Source: Alopecurus myosuroides (taxonomy: Eukaryota > Streptophyta > Magnoliopsida > Poales > Poaceae). From it: a stretch of 64,000 nt of DNA. Both the position numbers and the translations under genes were made by a program. The DNA lies in the NCBI GenBank assembly GCA_028641055.1, contig CM054060.1, positions 295,919,480 to 295,983,479 on the forward strand. Reading direction: 5' to 3'. Position 1 is the first letter of the stretch. Every line of letters starts with the position of its first letter. The notes under the pieces were generated by a model. That model ran no database searches. It saw nothing but the letters and a program-made list of their open reading frames with translations, and had not been told where the DNA came from. This document shows, piece by piece, positions 32,379 to 45,020 of this stretch.

Positions 32379-32783
32379 GAAAATTCCGGTGGTTATAGGG
32401 CAGAAATTTCGGCCTACTCGAGGCTCCAGATGGTGAAGTCCTGGCATCCAACTGCCCGCTCTCAGATGCAGGGGCGTAAATTCGCCCGGAATATTCCGGG
32501 GCAAATTTCCGGCCTCTGCTCCTTAGCAGAAATTTGGACGAGTCGCAACTGCCCACTCTCAGATGTAGGGGCGGAAATTTTCCCGGAATATTCGGGGAAA
32601 ACTCTGGCCTCTAGTCCTTAGCATAAATTTGGACGAGTCATTGCTGCCCGCTCTCAGATACGGGGGCAGAAATTTGGCCGGAATATTCCGGCCACCGGAT
32701 TATTCAATAATCCACCTCCCGGATTTTTCAAATTTTTTGGCCCAGCTACCCCGTAAATTTCCGGTACTAATACCGGAATATTC
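32379..32783 (+). promoter_or_regulatory. Array of GAA-NN-TTC palindromes upstream of the TATA box
   Basis: Perfect GAANNTTC sites occur at 32379, 32403, 32489, 32586, 32681 and 32776. The last four are spaced 95-97 bases apart as part of a tandem repeat (units begin CTGCCC(G/A)CTCTCAGAT at about 32452, 32549 and 32644). GAANNTTC is the inverted pair that forms the core of heat shock elements. Regulation by heat shock factors is inference. Confidence 0.55.
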
Positions 32784-32822
32784 TGGCCCTGGAAAGCAGC
32801 AATGGCTAGATTTCGGAAGAGG

Positions 32823-32831
32823 CTATAAATA
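32823..32831 (+). promoter_or_regulatory. TATA box of Copia #2 LTR
   Basis: CTATAAATA lies 40 bases after the last palindrome, with a CT-rich leader behind it. It matches the plant TATA consensus well. Confidence 0.75.
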
Positions 32832-33534
32832 GCTGTCTTGTTCCTCTAGGCAGCTAGTTCATCCATTCCTCTCTCTCCTCCATTGTTCAAGAGCTCAAAA
32901 CGCCTATATCTCCCTCCTCCTCCAACCAAACTCGATGCCCTTCAAGGATCTAATGAAGGAGGCCTAGATCTACACTTCTACCAAGCCATAAATCGGGTTC
33001 CCTTCCATACCTCCTGGGATCTTGTAAATATCTTGGTTGCCTTGTCAGCCTAGAGAAACCCTAGTGCTTGAAGCTTCCACATTGTAGCAAGAAGCTTCGG
33101 ATCATTGAGAGCCTCCATCTCACTTGTGGAGTAGCCTCAACCACTTGTAAAGGTTTGGTTAATGCCTTCAAGTCGACCTCATAGTGGAAACGAGAATCAC
33201 CCTCGCCGAAGAAGCTCAAGGAGAACAAGGTGTGCACAACCGTGCTATTGAGGAGCGCCTAGGTGGCTCCCCACCTCTCCAACATAGACGTACTTCTTTT
33301 AAGAAGGAACTACAGTAAACATATCCTTGTCTCCGTGTTTTACACTTGTGGTTATCTTGTGCCTTGCATATTACTTCTGTTGGATACTTGTTTCTTATCA
33401 CATAGGGTGTCTACCTAGTTGCACATCTAGATAACCAAGTTGTTTACTTGCTAAAGCCCATCTAAAAGTGAAAAAGGATTAAAATTTGTAGGTCACCTAT
33501 TCACCCCCCTCTAGTTGACCATAGTGTACTTTCA

Positions 33535-33550
33535 ATTGGTATCAGAGCCT
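33535..33550 (+). other. Primer-binding site of Copia #2
   Basis: ATTGGTATCAGAGCC follows the LTR end and is an exact tRNA-Met-type Copia primer-binding site. Confidence 0.9.
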
Positions 33551-33586
33551 TGGCTCTTTTATCGGGCTTAACCGCCTAAGAGTATC

Positions 33587-35721
33587 ATGGACAACAGAGA
33601 TGATCCCGGTTCTTCTAAGGAGGAAGTCTCCAAAATGGCCGAGACTATAGCTAACCTAGAGACAACGGTTGTAACCATTCAAACCCAATTGTCCAAGGTT
33701 AGCTCTAGTGTTGGCTCGAAGGTTTCCTCCATCAAGAGGATGTTGGACAACATGATGGGTAAACCTAAGGGACATGTGAATTATCCCCATGTCTCCGATG
33801 AGGAAAGTTTGGAAGAGCAAACTATTCCGGACGATACCGAAATCGAAGATAACATTGCCAAAGCCAAGGCAAAAGCCGCACAAAAGGCTAAGGCAAAGGA
33901 GAATTCTGGAGGCTCCATGTCTCAAACGGCTAATGGTTCGGGGTCTAACTCAAAAGTTCCACCACCTCAAGATTATGACTCCATCCATCCAATAGTTTCA
34001 ATGCCACACATTCTTAATGTTGGACTTCCTCCCATGCTTAACACTAATTAATTCTCTTCTTGGAAGTTTGAAATGGAGTCACATATTTCCGGCTCGTGCA
34101 CCACTTTGTGGAGGAGTGTGATCCATGGGTTCCATCCCCATGACCCAAGAAACTTGACCCCTAGGGAGGATGTGGAATCTCAACTCAACAAGACCACGCT
34201 TTTCATCATTCAAAAGTCTCTTCCAAGGGAGCATCTCACTCACATTCGTGGTTGCAAGACCGCCAAGGAAGCTTGGGACAAGATTGACACTTTGTTTCAA
34301 GGGAATGCTAGCATCCAATCATCCAAGTATGATGTGGCCATTGACAAGTCCGAGAACTTTGTTATGCAAGAGGATGAGTCCCCCGAGGATCTATATAGAA
34401 GAGTTGTCACCCTTGCCAATCAATTGAGGGACTTTGGAAAAGAAGAGATCTCCGATGAGTGGATAAAGAGGAAGTTCATCAAAGCAATTACACCCTTCAA
34501 GAAGAACCTCTCCACTAGCATACATACAAGAGCGTACTACAATTCCCTCAACTCCATTGGTGTTCTTAGTGAGTTCATCGCCATATCCCTATCACATAAG
34601 AGTGCGGATGATGCTCTCGCTCGCTCTAGAGGAATGGTAAAGTCACGCAATCTAGCTTTGAAGTCAAAGCAAATTTCTCGAGTTGAAGAAGTTGAAGATG
34701 AGGATGATGACGAGGAAGACTATGCGGACACTTACACCAGCGCTCACAAGTGCATTGCCCTTGCCATGCACGGATATTGGAAGAGATGGGGAGCTCACAA
34801 GGCCGGCTCTCCAAGACCTCCTCGAAACAAGAACTACAAGAAGAAGGGGGAGAGACCAAGGACATACTACAATTGTGGAAGTGCAAACCATTTTGTGAAC
34901 GAGTTCCCATTTGAGCCAAGAGAAGAAAATGAGGGCAAGCTTGTTCGCAAAAACAAGGCCAAGGCTCCACAAAACAAGAACTTCGCTAGAAGAGTGCCAA
35001 TGGCTCTTAACGTCCATGAAGGGCGGTGTTGGAAACCTATATCTCCGGAGATGAAGGAGAAGATGAAGTGGTAGGTGTATCCCATGTTGCCATAGCTACC
35101 ACCTCATCTCCATCGGTCTCTCTATTTGAATCCCCCAATGAGATTGCGGCTATCCGACCTACATGTATTATGGAAAAAGCCACTTTGGTATTCTTTCCCA
35201 ACTCCAAAACCATTGTCACTAACCCTCTTTCATTATTGGATTGTGTTGAAAATTCTTGTGAGGAGGATAGTGAGGCAAAGGAACTAGGCATTTGGTTAGC
35301 TAGCCTCAAAGGTGAGACTAAGGAGAAAGTGAATGCCCTTTTGCGGCAACTTGATGATGCCAACTCTCTTGTAGATGAAAAGGAAGAAATTATCATGACC
35401 TTGGAAAGTCATGGAGGTCACTCTTGCAATGATAAAGAGATTGAAAGGGCTCTTGAAAATGATCATTCTATTAGAGCCTCTCTTGAGGAAAAATTATCTA
35501 GTCTTGAAGAGAACGTTGCTATGAGTGTCTCTAAGCTTAGGAAGGATAATGAACAATCTCCTGCTCTTGTTAAAACACTTGAAAATGAAGAGTTGAAGCT
35601 AGGAATTTGTCACGAGGAACTTGTTTCTCGTCATGAAAAATTAGAAAAGGAGTTCATGTCTCTTAAAGAAATTCATGACAAGCTAACAAAATCTCGTGAC
35701 AATCTCCTAGCTCAACAATAA
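33587..35721 (+). pseudogene. gag: Copia #2 gag (SIRE type)
   Basis: Start ATG 33587. Residues 1-154 have a coiled coil and a Lys/Ala-rich stretch. A TAA at 34049-34051 interrupts the same frame, which continues with the gag core (HTRGCKTAKEAWDKIDTLF-like; NEFVMQEDESPEDLYRRVV region, 34220-34420). The zinc knuckle at about 34867-34910 reads YYNCGSANHFVNEFPFE: two of the expected zinc Cys are replaced (Tyr and Phe), so it cannot bind zinc normally. A frameshift near 35030 leads to a long coiled coil (35270-35715; LRQLDDANSLVDEKEEI; SIRASLEEKLSSLEENVAM), ending at TAA 35719-35721. The extended gag is usual for SIRE elements. Confidence 0.87.
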
Positions 35722-35733
35722 AATAAGCAAGTC

Positions 35734-36207
35734 ATGTCCTCTTCATCAACTAGCATTGGTATTTTGCCTAGAAATTCTTGTGGTGCAACTAATATTGTAG
35801 GAAGTGAGAAGACTCTCAATGAGGTGGTTCCTCAAAGAGTCAAGAATGGAAAGGAGGGACTTGGCTATGTAGCTAAGTCAAGGAAGAAGTACAAGAAGAA
35901 CAAGAAGAAGGTCACCTCTTCCTCACAAGAAGTAAAATTTGTGAAAGAGGGAGAGGTGATCAAAGAGAAGGATACCAACACCATTGTGGGTGGTGATACC
36001 TCTAGGGGGAGCACCGCTCATAATGACTTTGCCGGAAAATATAACCCATCTTATGTTCTTATGAAATCTAGAGATGGTCATGTGTGTGCTAAATATGTTG
36101 GTACTTCTTATGGTGATGACTATCATTGGACTATTTGGGTTCCAAAGACCCATGTTGCTAACAAAAGAGGACCCATTCAACGATGGGTAGCTAAATCAAG
36201 ACACTAA
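35734..36207 (+). pseudogene. Copia #2 gag C-terminal continuation
   Basis: It is in the same frame as the preceding piece after one TAA. It is Lys-rich (SRKKYKKNKKKVTSSSQ) and then has a conserved block GKYNPSYVLMKSRDGHVCAK with YHWTIWVPKTHVANKRGP, typical of the segment before the protease in SIRE-type elements. TAA at 36205-36207 separates it from the protease. Confidence 0.8.
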
Positions 36208-36216
36208 TCTATTGTA

Positions 36217-36353
36217 GGGAAGTGCTTCCGGGTCGGGCAAATGGACGTGGATAGTGGTGCATCCCAACATATGACTGGAAGCAAGGACGCAATGAGTGAT
36301 CTTAATCCTCCATCACCTCATCTTAATTGCGTCACTATATGGTGATAACTCCG
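36217..36353 (+). pseudogene. pro: Copia #2 protease start, interrupted by LARD#2
   Basis: The catalytic motif is clear (DVDSGASQHMTG, with D-S-G at 36250-36258). The reading frame stops a few codons before the LARD#2 insertion at 36354. The rest of the domain resumes at 46619. Confidence 0.82.
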
Positions 36354-39300
36354 TGTCGCACCCGGACTTCTAAAGGATACTCGCCGTTCCGTTGAACAGT
36401 AGTAGATTGGATTACGGGGCTTACCGGCACCCGCGTCCTCTTACGAGTAGGCCAACACACGTATGTGTGACAACCAACCCCTATCTGTTCAGCGTCGACG
36501 TAAACTATCCCATAGAAATCAGGATACTTCCATTGACGTACTTCAAAACATACACACATGGTACGTCAACGGCATTGGAACAAGTGATATCACAACAGAT
36601 CTCTACGACACAAAAGATGGAAATAAGTTGCAAATGGCTCTCACTAGAGCAGAGATAGCGAATACAATCATCCAGAGGACACATGTCCCAACATAACATC
36701 ATTACAACACAGCGGAAGCATCCAAAATGTCTGAGTACAGACAAGAACCAAATAGGCCTAAGAGGCCAGAAACGAAAAGACGGAGCCCATCCACGAAGTC
36801 TCGGATCCTGCCCGGGTCCGCTATCTACTCGTCAGCAGTCTCGTCATACTCCACGTAGTAGCCACCATGGAGATCCTCGGAAAACGTAGTCTGCGGAAAC
36901 CACAGCCCCAAAGGGGTCAGTACATAAACGTACTGGCAAGCAAGACTCACAGTTCACCAAAATGTAACCCGTCAACACCAAGCACATATGCTTTGGGTTC
37001 AACGGAAGGAAGGGGATATAAAAGATGCTGCAACTGGCTGCTCTAACCAACTACAGAACATACTACAACTTCCGACTAACAGAAAGAAGATAAGATAGCG
37101 TATCATAACCAACTATAACTAACTCCAAACAAACCCATCCTGGATCTCGCCCCTTATCCAAAGAAGCAATCCGAGGATAACTCACACAGTTGGATTAATG
37201 ATGGTTCAAATTGTTGTGTCAATAAGACTATTACTAGTCAAGTTATCATTAGTTAGGTGTAAGTTGTTCTGAGTACTTGTTAGCCAGTACTTTCACCAAG
37301 TAATCCATAACCGCGGAAAACACGGCTTCTCGAGAAGATTTAACCCTGCAGGGATGCACCAATTTGGCCGTACACGTAAGAATACCCCGCCAGATAGGAA
37401 ATGCACTTCCACCAAGCGAGGCACTCAACACAACTCGACTCTTCTTCGCATCAAGCCCAAAGAACCCCGTGCAGTGAGCGCACGGCTAATCAAGCCCCAC
37501 GAAGAAAAGGGGACCCTCATAGCACTCTAAGAACGTGTCTCCCTAAATGCCGACTACAAAAGTTCCACCCTGGCGCCAAGGGTTCGCACCTGCAATATGC
37601 ATGCGGCAAATGGAAAACCCAAACTAAATGAGGCGATTTGGACGAGATGCGAATCGGATCAAATTGAGGGGGGCGCCCATAATCGCTTCCCACATGCGGT
37701 TAGTGCGCTCATCATGGATCAGTAGACAAGACCCTTTTCCTAATTAGGGTCGACACTAGCAGGCCTCAAAACCACGCCGGGCCTCCTGCCGGTGCCTTAT
37801 CAGCAAATTATTATTACCTCATAATTAACAGGTTGTTGTTTAACATCGAGCCCCAGAACATAATAGAAATAGTAACAGGAAGTAACGGGTAACAGACTCG
37901 AGCAAAAAAACCCTAGGCATGCTAGTAAGACACGGTCTCAAACAAGGGGGTTATGGGAGTGGAGGTGAGGCAATATCAGGGTTAAAGGATACATGTGATA
38001 GGTTCGTAACAGAAGCAATGATTCATAGGGCTAGAAGAATAGACAACGGAAAGTATCGGTAACCAATGTTGAAAGGAACACAGTGGTTCATGTGAGTGAA
38101 CACTTGCCTGCAAACTCAGCAGCCTGGTACTGAGCTAGATCCTTGGAAGGGGTGTCGTAAGTATCGTCGGTCTCAACGTCGTCGTGTATCCGAGAAGAAG
38201 CAAACAAACAACGCAGAGAACAAACAATCAATAACATGGCATAGTGCACAAACATGGGATGATGCATGACCATTTAATTGATGCATAGAAATAACCTAGT
38301 TGACATGGTAACATAACATAATTAAATGGACCCACATGCAATTTGGATTGCATATTGAAAGCCCATGAATTAAGGTTGGAATTAATTGTTTTACAACTAA
38401 CCAATAGGTGAAAGTGGATTAGCATGATGCATGGATGAAGAAAACAACAAAATAACAACAATAGAAACAATTTGAAATGAAGTTTACCAAGTTTGGAATT
38501 TTATTTATTAAGTTAAGAAATTTTGGTTACTTAAAGGTGTCACTCAAGCATTTGTTGTTTTCACCAATTTTAATTGTTCAAAACTAATAACAAAGTTCAT
38601 ATTTGAAAAGAACACAAAGTTTTGGGTCGATTACATGTTTCACTTGCTGAAAAAGGATTTGGAAATAATTACTTATGAATTAAACACGTTAAACAAGATT
38701 TAATTGAATTTAATTCAAACATGAACTTATTTGAATTTTCAGTTGTGCAAAACATTACATGAAATTCATATTTGAAAAGGTTATACTTTTATGGTTTGAA
38801 ACATATTTTATAAGTTCAAAAAGAATTTAATTTGAGCAAGTTAAGAGTTTAACAATATTAAATGATTTAAACAAGGTTTAAATCATTTAACAGATTTTAA
38901 TTATTCAAAACATGGAACAAATTTTATATTTGGAAAGGTGGTTTAATTTTTCATGGAAAACATATTTCATTTGTTGAAATTGGATTTAAAATGAGCAAGT
39001 TATTACTTTGGCAATTTTAAATGCAATAATTAAGAAACAGTTGTTTTCAGCAATTTAAATTATTCAAAACAGCAAACAAAGTTGATATTTGGAAAGTACA
39101 TGAAAAGTTGATTGGAAAACATATTTAGTTTGTGGAATTTGGAATTTTTATGCCCAAGTTATGATTTTTGCAAAATTAAGTGAATTAAACAAGATTTCAA
39201 ATATTGCACCAATTTAAAATATTCAAAACAGTAAACAAATTTTATATTTGGGTAGAGAATTCAATTTGGTACAGAAAACATATTAAAAATGTTGAATTTG

Positions 39301-41072
39301 GAGTTAACATGATTTAGTTATGCAATTTCCAATATTAAGGTGTAATCTGCCATTTTATTTACTCTCTAGGGACTTAGAAAAATTAAACAAGGATCTAGAA
39401 AGAAATACAGGGACTGGGTTGTGATTAAAGGATTGTGCAGGCCTGGGAAAAATAAAGATGAAAAAGGGGGTTTTGGTGCGCAGGGGGGGATCAAACCCCT
39501 GCCCTCTGCTTGCTGCGCAGGGACAGCAACCAGTTGCGCTGCTGCTGGTTTGGTTGACAGTTAAGGGGGCGAGCGGGGTTAAGGTTCAGCAATTGCCTCC
39601 TGAAACAAACGAAAAAGGAGCAGAAAAGGGTGGGGGCTGGGAATCGATCCCGCGATCTGCTGGATGCGCGCGCAGCGAGTCCACCAGCTGGTCTGCTGCG
39701 TCATTTTGATGGCATAGGGGATCGATTGGTTTTGAACACAGCTAAACGGGTTAACTGAAACTGCAACGAACACAGCTGCAGGTGCTCATCTCTGACGACG
39801 AAAACAGAGCAACAAGGCGAATTGGCATGGAAGAAATTGATGCATAAACAACGATGAAAGGAGAGGGGGTTTAGGGGAATGGAAAGAGGAAGTTACCCTC
39901 TTCGCAGGGGTGGTCGCAGCACGGCCGGGGGGAGGCGGAGTCGCCCGCGGCGAGGGCCGGCGAGCGGCAGCCGTGGCAGAGAGAAACGGAGGAGCCTCCT
40001 TCCTCTCGATGGCGGCGGTGGTGGGGAGATAGGAGGGTTAGGGTGCGGCTAGGGTTAGGGTTTTCCTAGGGGGTCTAGGAGATAGATATAGGAGGGGGGA
40101 AATCGGGTGGAGCAGGGGGCAGGGCCTGTCGCTGTCCACCATTGGTGACGTCACCTGTAAGGAGGTTGGGGAAGGAAGGGGGGTAGCGGGCTGAGGGAGA
40201 GTTGGGCTTGCGCAGCCCACTGGATTGCCCACCCCCTCTGCGATTTTCCTTTTTCTTATTTATTTTGTTTCTCTTTTTTTTGTAGAAATAGAATTTGGAA
40301 GAAAAAGAATGGTTTTTGAGTTAGGAAAAATTAGGGAAAATTTGTGTTGCTTACTTTTTGTGTCAGTACCCATTTGACACTTTTTGTTTTCCACAAAAGT
40401 TCAAAAAAGAAAACTGTTTGTAATTTAATTCAAATTTGAATGATTTTTGGATTAAGTGACTTATTGAAAACAAGAATTTAAATAAGGTGAGCATATAATT
40501 TTAATTGGAAGAAAAAGATTATAATTGTTGTGTAATTTTCATAAGTTCAACATGGTGGTGGTTTTGGACAAAGTGATTTGAATTTTGAATGAGATTTGAG
40601 TTAAATGAGTTATTAAATGAAATAACAAGTTAATAGTTCTATTTAAATAGAAACAACTAGTTGTTTTAATTGAACTTTTTATTTGGAAAATGTAACATAA
40701 CAAGTATGAACAATTATTTGGATGTTGGTTTGGAATTTCAAATGTTTTTGGTATTAGATGAATTATTGATTAGAAACAAAACAATAGTTTTGGAATCACA
40801 ACTTCTATGGAAACAATTGATTGTTTTGATTTGAATATCATTTGGAATTTGTAACATCACAAGTATGAAACAAAAGGTTTGAAATTTGAGTTGAAATTCA
40901 AATAGAAACCAAAGGAAAACAAAGGAAAACAGTTGGAAACACAAAGCAAAACAGAGGAAAACAAATGGAAAACAAGCAAAACAAATGCAATGAACATGAT
41001 GCCATGATGCAAAACATAAAATAACAGAGAGCAAACATTCTAATGGCTATTTTTCATACTTGGGATGTTACA
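36354..41072 (-). repeat. LARD#2 3' LTR (minus)
   Basis: The + strand runs TGTCGCACCC...GATGTTACA. It contains two tRNA-like relics (39477-39548 and 39636-39702), an AT-rich ~160-base degenerate repeat array (38563-39340) and a second array with LTR-end-like motifs (40420-40870). ORFs such as 36392-36658 are repeated in the other LTR and have no recognised product. Confidence 0.93.
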
Positions 41073-41222
41073 AAACGCCCCCCCTTGAAGGAATCGCGCC
41101 CCGAGATTCCTACTGATAAAAGAAAAGGTCCGGATACTTCTTGCGAAGATCCTCTTGAGCTGTGACACGTGAAACACATCGTGCACCTTGGATAGTTTTT
41201 CTGGAAGTTCAAGACGACAGGC
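41040..41222 (-). pseudogene. Integrase C-terminal tail (chromovirus type) retained in LARD#2
   Basis: The minus-strand frame reads CRLELPEKLSKVHDVFHVSQ followed by LKRIFARSIRTFSFISRNLG and a GG-rich end that runs about 30 bases into the LTR before stopping. LELPxKLSxVHDVFHVSQLKR is the highly conserved GPY/F-region end of plant Ty3/Gypsy chromovirus integrases. It ties the LARD to a Tekay/Del-like autonomous ancestor, which fits the tRNA-Met primer-binding site and the TGTAACA LTR start. The catalytic core is absent. Confidence 0.85.
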
Positions 41223-41898
41223 ATTCCTGGCAACTCTTCTGGAAAGATGGTAGGGAATTTGGAAACCACTGGAACATTTTTGAGTAAAGGTAGAGGTTTT
41301 GCATCGAGGGTGTATAGCTGGATAGAATTTGATTCATTTGGAGAATAGATTATCTGTCTAGAAGGGTGGAACAGAGTTATTGATTAGACGCCGGTAGCAG
41401 AACTGAATTGGGAAGCAACAACAAGGTTTGAACGGACGAAAAGGATGTTGAGAAGAACAGGATATCAACATCGGGAAAACACGAGAACAAAACACTCCTG
41501 AGGTACTCCGGAAAAACCCATCCGGGCTTCTAAAGGATCAATATCTACTGCTTAAGGAATAGAGGATCTGCTTCCGGGGCTTACACGCCTCCGTTCTCAA
41601 TCGTGAGTAGGCAACATGATAAATCATGTCACAACCACCTCCATTCCTATGGTCTAGTAGGTATAACCATCCTAGAGAAACCAGGATTCGTGAAATCCTA
41701 ACTTGAAAGTTTAGGTGAGAATGGAAAACAACGTTGCACTTCCTTACCAGAAAAGGGAGGGTGGGTGGGGAAAGAAATAAAATGGCAGAATTCCTACTCT
41801 CACGTTTCATTTTTTTCTATATAGCTACAAAATAGTTTCTAGACTCAACTGCGACCAGTAAAAAGGGATCCTACAGGCAGACAGGCTCTAATACCATT
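41073..41898 (-). other. LARD#2 interior (826 bp)
   Basis: On the minus strand it runs from a tRNA-Met-type primer-binding site at 41885-41896 (TGGTATTAGAGC) to a purine tract of G residues at about 41076-41083. Apart from the integrase tail near the 3' LTR, no coding sequence is visible. Confidence 0.88.
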
Positions 41899-44800
41899 TG
41901 TCGCACCCGGACTTCTAAAGGATACTCGCCGTTCCGTTGAACAGTAGTAGATTGGATTACGGGGCTTACCGGCACCCGCGTCCTCTTACGAGTAGGCCAA
42001 CACACGTATGTGTGACAACCAACCCCTATCTGTTCAGCGTCGACGTAAACTATCCCATAGAAATCAGGATACTTCCATTGACGTACTTCAAAACATACAC
42101 ACATGGTACGTCAACGGCATTGGAACAAGTGATATCACAACAGATCTCTACGACACAAAAGATGGAAATAAGTTGCAAATGGCTCTCACTAGAGCAGAGA
42201 TAGCGAATACAATCATCCAGAGGACACATGTCCCAACATAACATCATTACAACACAGCGGAAGCATCCAAAATGTCTGAGTACAGACAAGAACCAAATAG
42301 GCCTAAGAGGCCAGAAACGAAAAGACGGAGCCCATCCACGAAGTCTCGGATCCTGCCCGGGTCCGCTATCTACTCGTCAGCAGTCTCGTCATACTCCACG
42401 TAGTAGCCACCATGGAGATCCTCGGAAAACGTAGTCTGCGGAAACCACAGCCCCAAAAGGGTCAGTACATAAACGTACTGGCAAGCAAGACTCACAGTTC
42501 ACCAAAATGTAACCCGTCAACACCAAGCACAGATGCTTTGGGTTCAACGGAAGGAAGGGGATATAAAAGATGCTGCAACTGGCTGCTCTAACCAACTACA
42601 GAACATACTACAACTTCCGACTAACAGAAAGAAGATAAGATAGCGTATCATAACCAACTATAACTAACTCCAAACAAACCCATAATGGATCTCTCCCCTT
42701 ATCCAAAGAAGCAATCCGAGGATAACTCACACAGTTGGATTAATGATGGTTCAAATTGTTGTGTCAATAAGACTATTACTAGTCAAGTTATCATTAGTTA
42801 GGTGTAAGTTGTTCTGAGTACTTGTTAGCCAGTACTTTCACCAAGTAATCCATAACCGCGGAAAACACGGCTTCTCGAGAAGATTTAACCCTGCAGGGAT
42901 GCACCAATTTGGCCGTACACGTAAGAATACCCCGCCAGATAGGAAATGCACTTCCACCAAGCGAGGCACTCAACACAACTCGACTCTTCTTCGCATCAAG
43001 CCCAAAGAGCCCCGTGCAGTGAGCGCACGTCTAATCAAGCCCCATGAAGAAAAGGGGACCCTCATAGCACTCTAAGAACGTGTCTCCCTAAATGCTGACT
43101 ACAAAAGTTCCACCCTGGCGCCAAGGGTTCGCACCTGCAATATGCATGCGGCAAATGGAAAACCCGAACTAAATGAGGCGATTTGGACGAGATGTGAATC
43201 GAATCAAATTGAGGGGGCGCCCATACTCGCTTCCCACATGCGGTTAGTGCGCTCATCATGGATCAGTAGACAAGACCCTTTTCCTAATTAGGGTCGACAC
43301 TAGCAGGCCTCAAAACCACGCCGGGCCTCCTGCTGGTGCCTTATCAGCAAATTATTATTACCTCAAAATTAACAGGTTGTTGTTTAACATCGAGCCCCAG
43401 AACATAATAGAAATAGTAACAGGAAGTAACGGGTAACAGACTCGAGCAAAACAACCCTAGGCATGCTAGTAAGACACGGTCTCAAACAAGGGGGTTATGG
43501 GAGTGGAGGTGAGGCAATATCAGGGTTAAAGGATACATGTGATAGGTTCGTAACAGAAGCAACGATTCATAGGGCTAGCAGAATAGGCAACGGAAAGTAT
43601 CGGTAACCAATGTTGAAAGGAACACAGTGGTTCATGTGAGTGAATACTTTCTTGCAAACTCAGCAGCCTGGTACTGAGCTAGATCCTTAGAAGGGGTGTC
43701 GTAAGTATCGTCGGTCTCAACGTCGTCGTGTATCCGAGAAGAAGCAAACAAACAACGCAGAGAACAAACAATCAATAACATGGCATAGTGCACAAACATG
43801 GGATGATGCATGACCATTTAATTGATGCATAGAAATAACCTAATTGACATGGTAACATAACATAATTAAATGGACCCACATGCAATTTGGATTGCATATG
43901 GAAAGCCCATGAATTAAGGTTGGAATTAATTGTTTTACAACTAACCAATAGGTGAAAGTGGATTAGCATGATGCATGGATGAAGAAAACAACAAAATAAC
44001 AACAATAGAAACAATTTGAAATGAAGTTTACCAAGTTTGGAATTTTATTTATTAAGTTAAGAAATTTTGGTTACTTAAAGGTGTCACTCAAGCATTTGTT
44101 GTTTTCACCAATTTTAATTGTTCAAAACTAATAACAAAGTTCATATTTGAAAAGAACACAAAGTTTTGGGTGGATTACATGTTTCACTTGCTGAAAAAGG
44201 ATTTGGAAATAATTACTTATGAATTAAACACGTTAAACAAGATTTTAATTGAATTTAATTCAAACATGAACTTATTTGAATTTTTAGTTGTGCAAAACAT
44301 TACATGAAGTTCATATTTGAAAAGGTTATACTTTTATGGTTTGAAACATATTTTATAAGTTCAAAAAGAATTTAATTTGAGCAAGTTAAGAATTTAACAA
44401 TATTAAATGATTTAAACAAGGTTTAAATCATTTAACCAATTTTAATTATTCAAAACATGGAACAAATTTTATATTTGGAAATGTGGTTTAATTTTGCATG
44501 GAAAACATATTTCATTTGTTGAAATTGGATTTAAAATGAGCAAGTTATTACTTTGGCAATTTTAAATGCAATAATTAAGAAACAGTTGTTTTCAGCAATT
44601 TAAATTATTCAAAACAGAAAACAAAGTTGATATTTGGAAAGTACATGAAAAGTTGATTGGAAAACATATTTAGTTTGTGGAATTTGGAATTTTTATGCCC
44701 AAGTTATGAGTTTTGCAAAATTAAGTGCATTAAACAAGATTTCAAATATTGCACCAATTTAAATTATTCAAAACAGTAAACAAATTTTATATTTGGGTAG

Positions 44801-45020
44801 AGAATTCAATTTGGTATAGAAAACATATTAAAAATGTTGAATTTGGAGTTAACATGATTTAGTTATGCAATTTCCAATATTAAGGTGTAATCTGCCATTT
44901 TATTTACTCTCTAGGGACTTAGAAAAATTAAACAGGGATCTAGAAAGAAATACAGGGACTGGGTTGTGATTAAAGGATTGTGCAGGCCTGGAAAAAATAA
45001 AGATGAAAAAGGGGGTTTTG

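Larger units (their letters stand above)
32206..33534 (+). repeat. Copia #2 5' LTR
   Basis: The LTR is about 1329 bp, from TGATTTTGG to TTTCA. A tandem block of ~95-base repeats with CCGGAATATTCCGG-type palindromes lies at about 32450-32800. A strong TATA box CTATAAATA is at 32823-32831, followed by a CT-rich leader. The precise start is inferred by analogy with related LTRs, since no second copy is in the window. Confidence 0.8.

Noticed and set aside
36392..37431. ORFs of 60-88 residues in the LARD#2 LTR (repeated at 41937-42976)
   Set aside because: Present twice only through LTR duplication, on both strands, without domain or composition typical of coding sequence.
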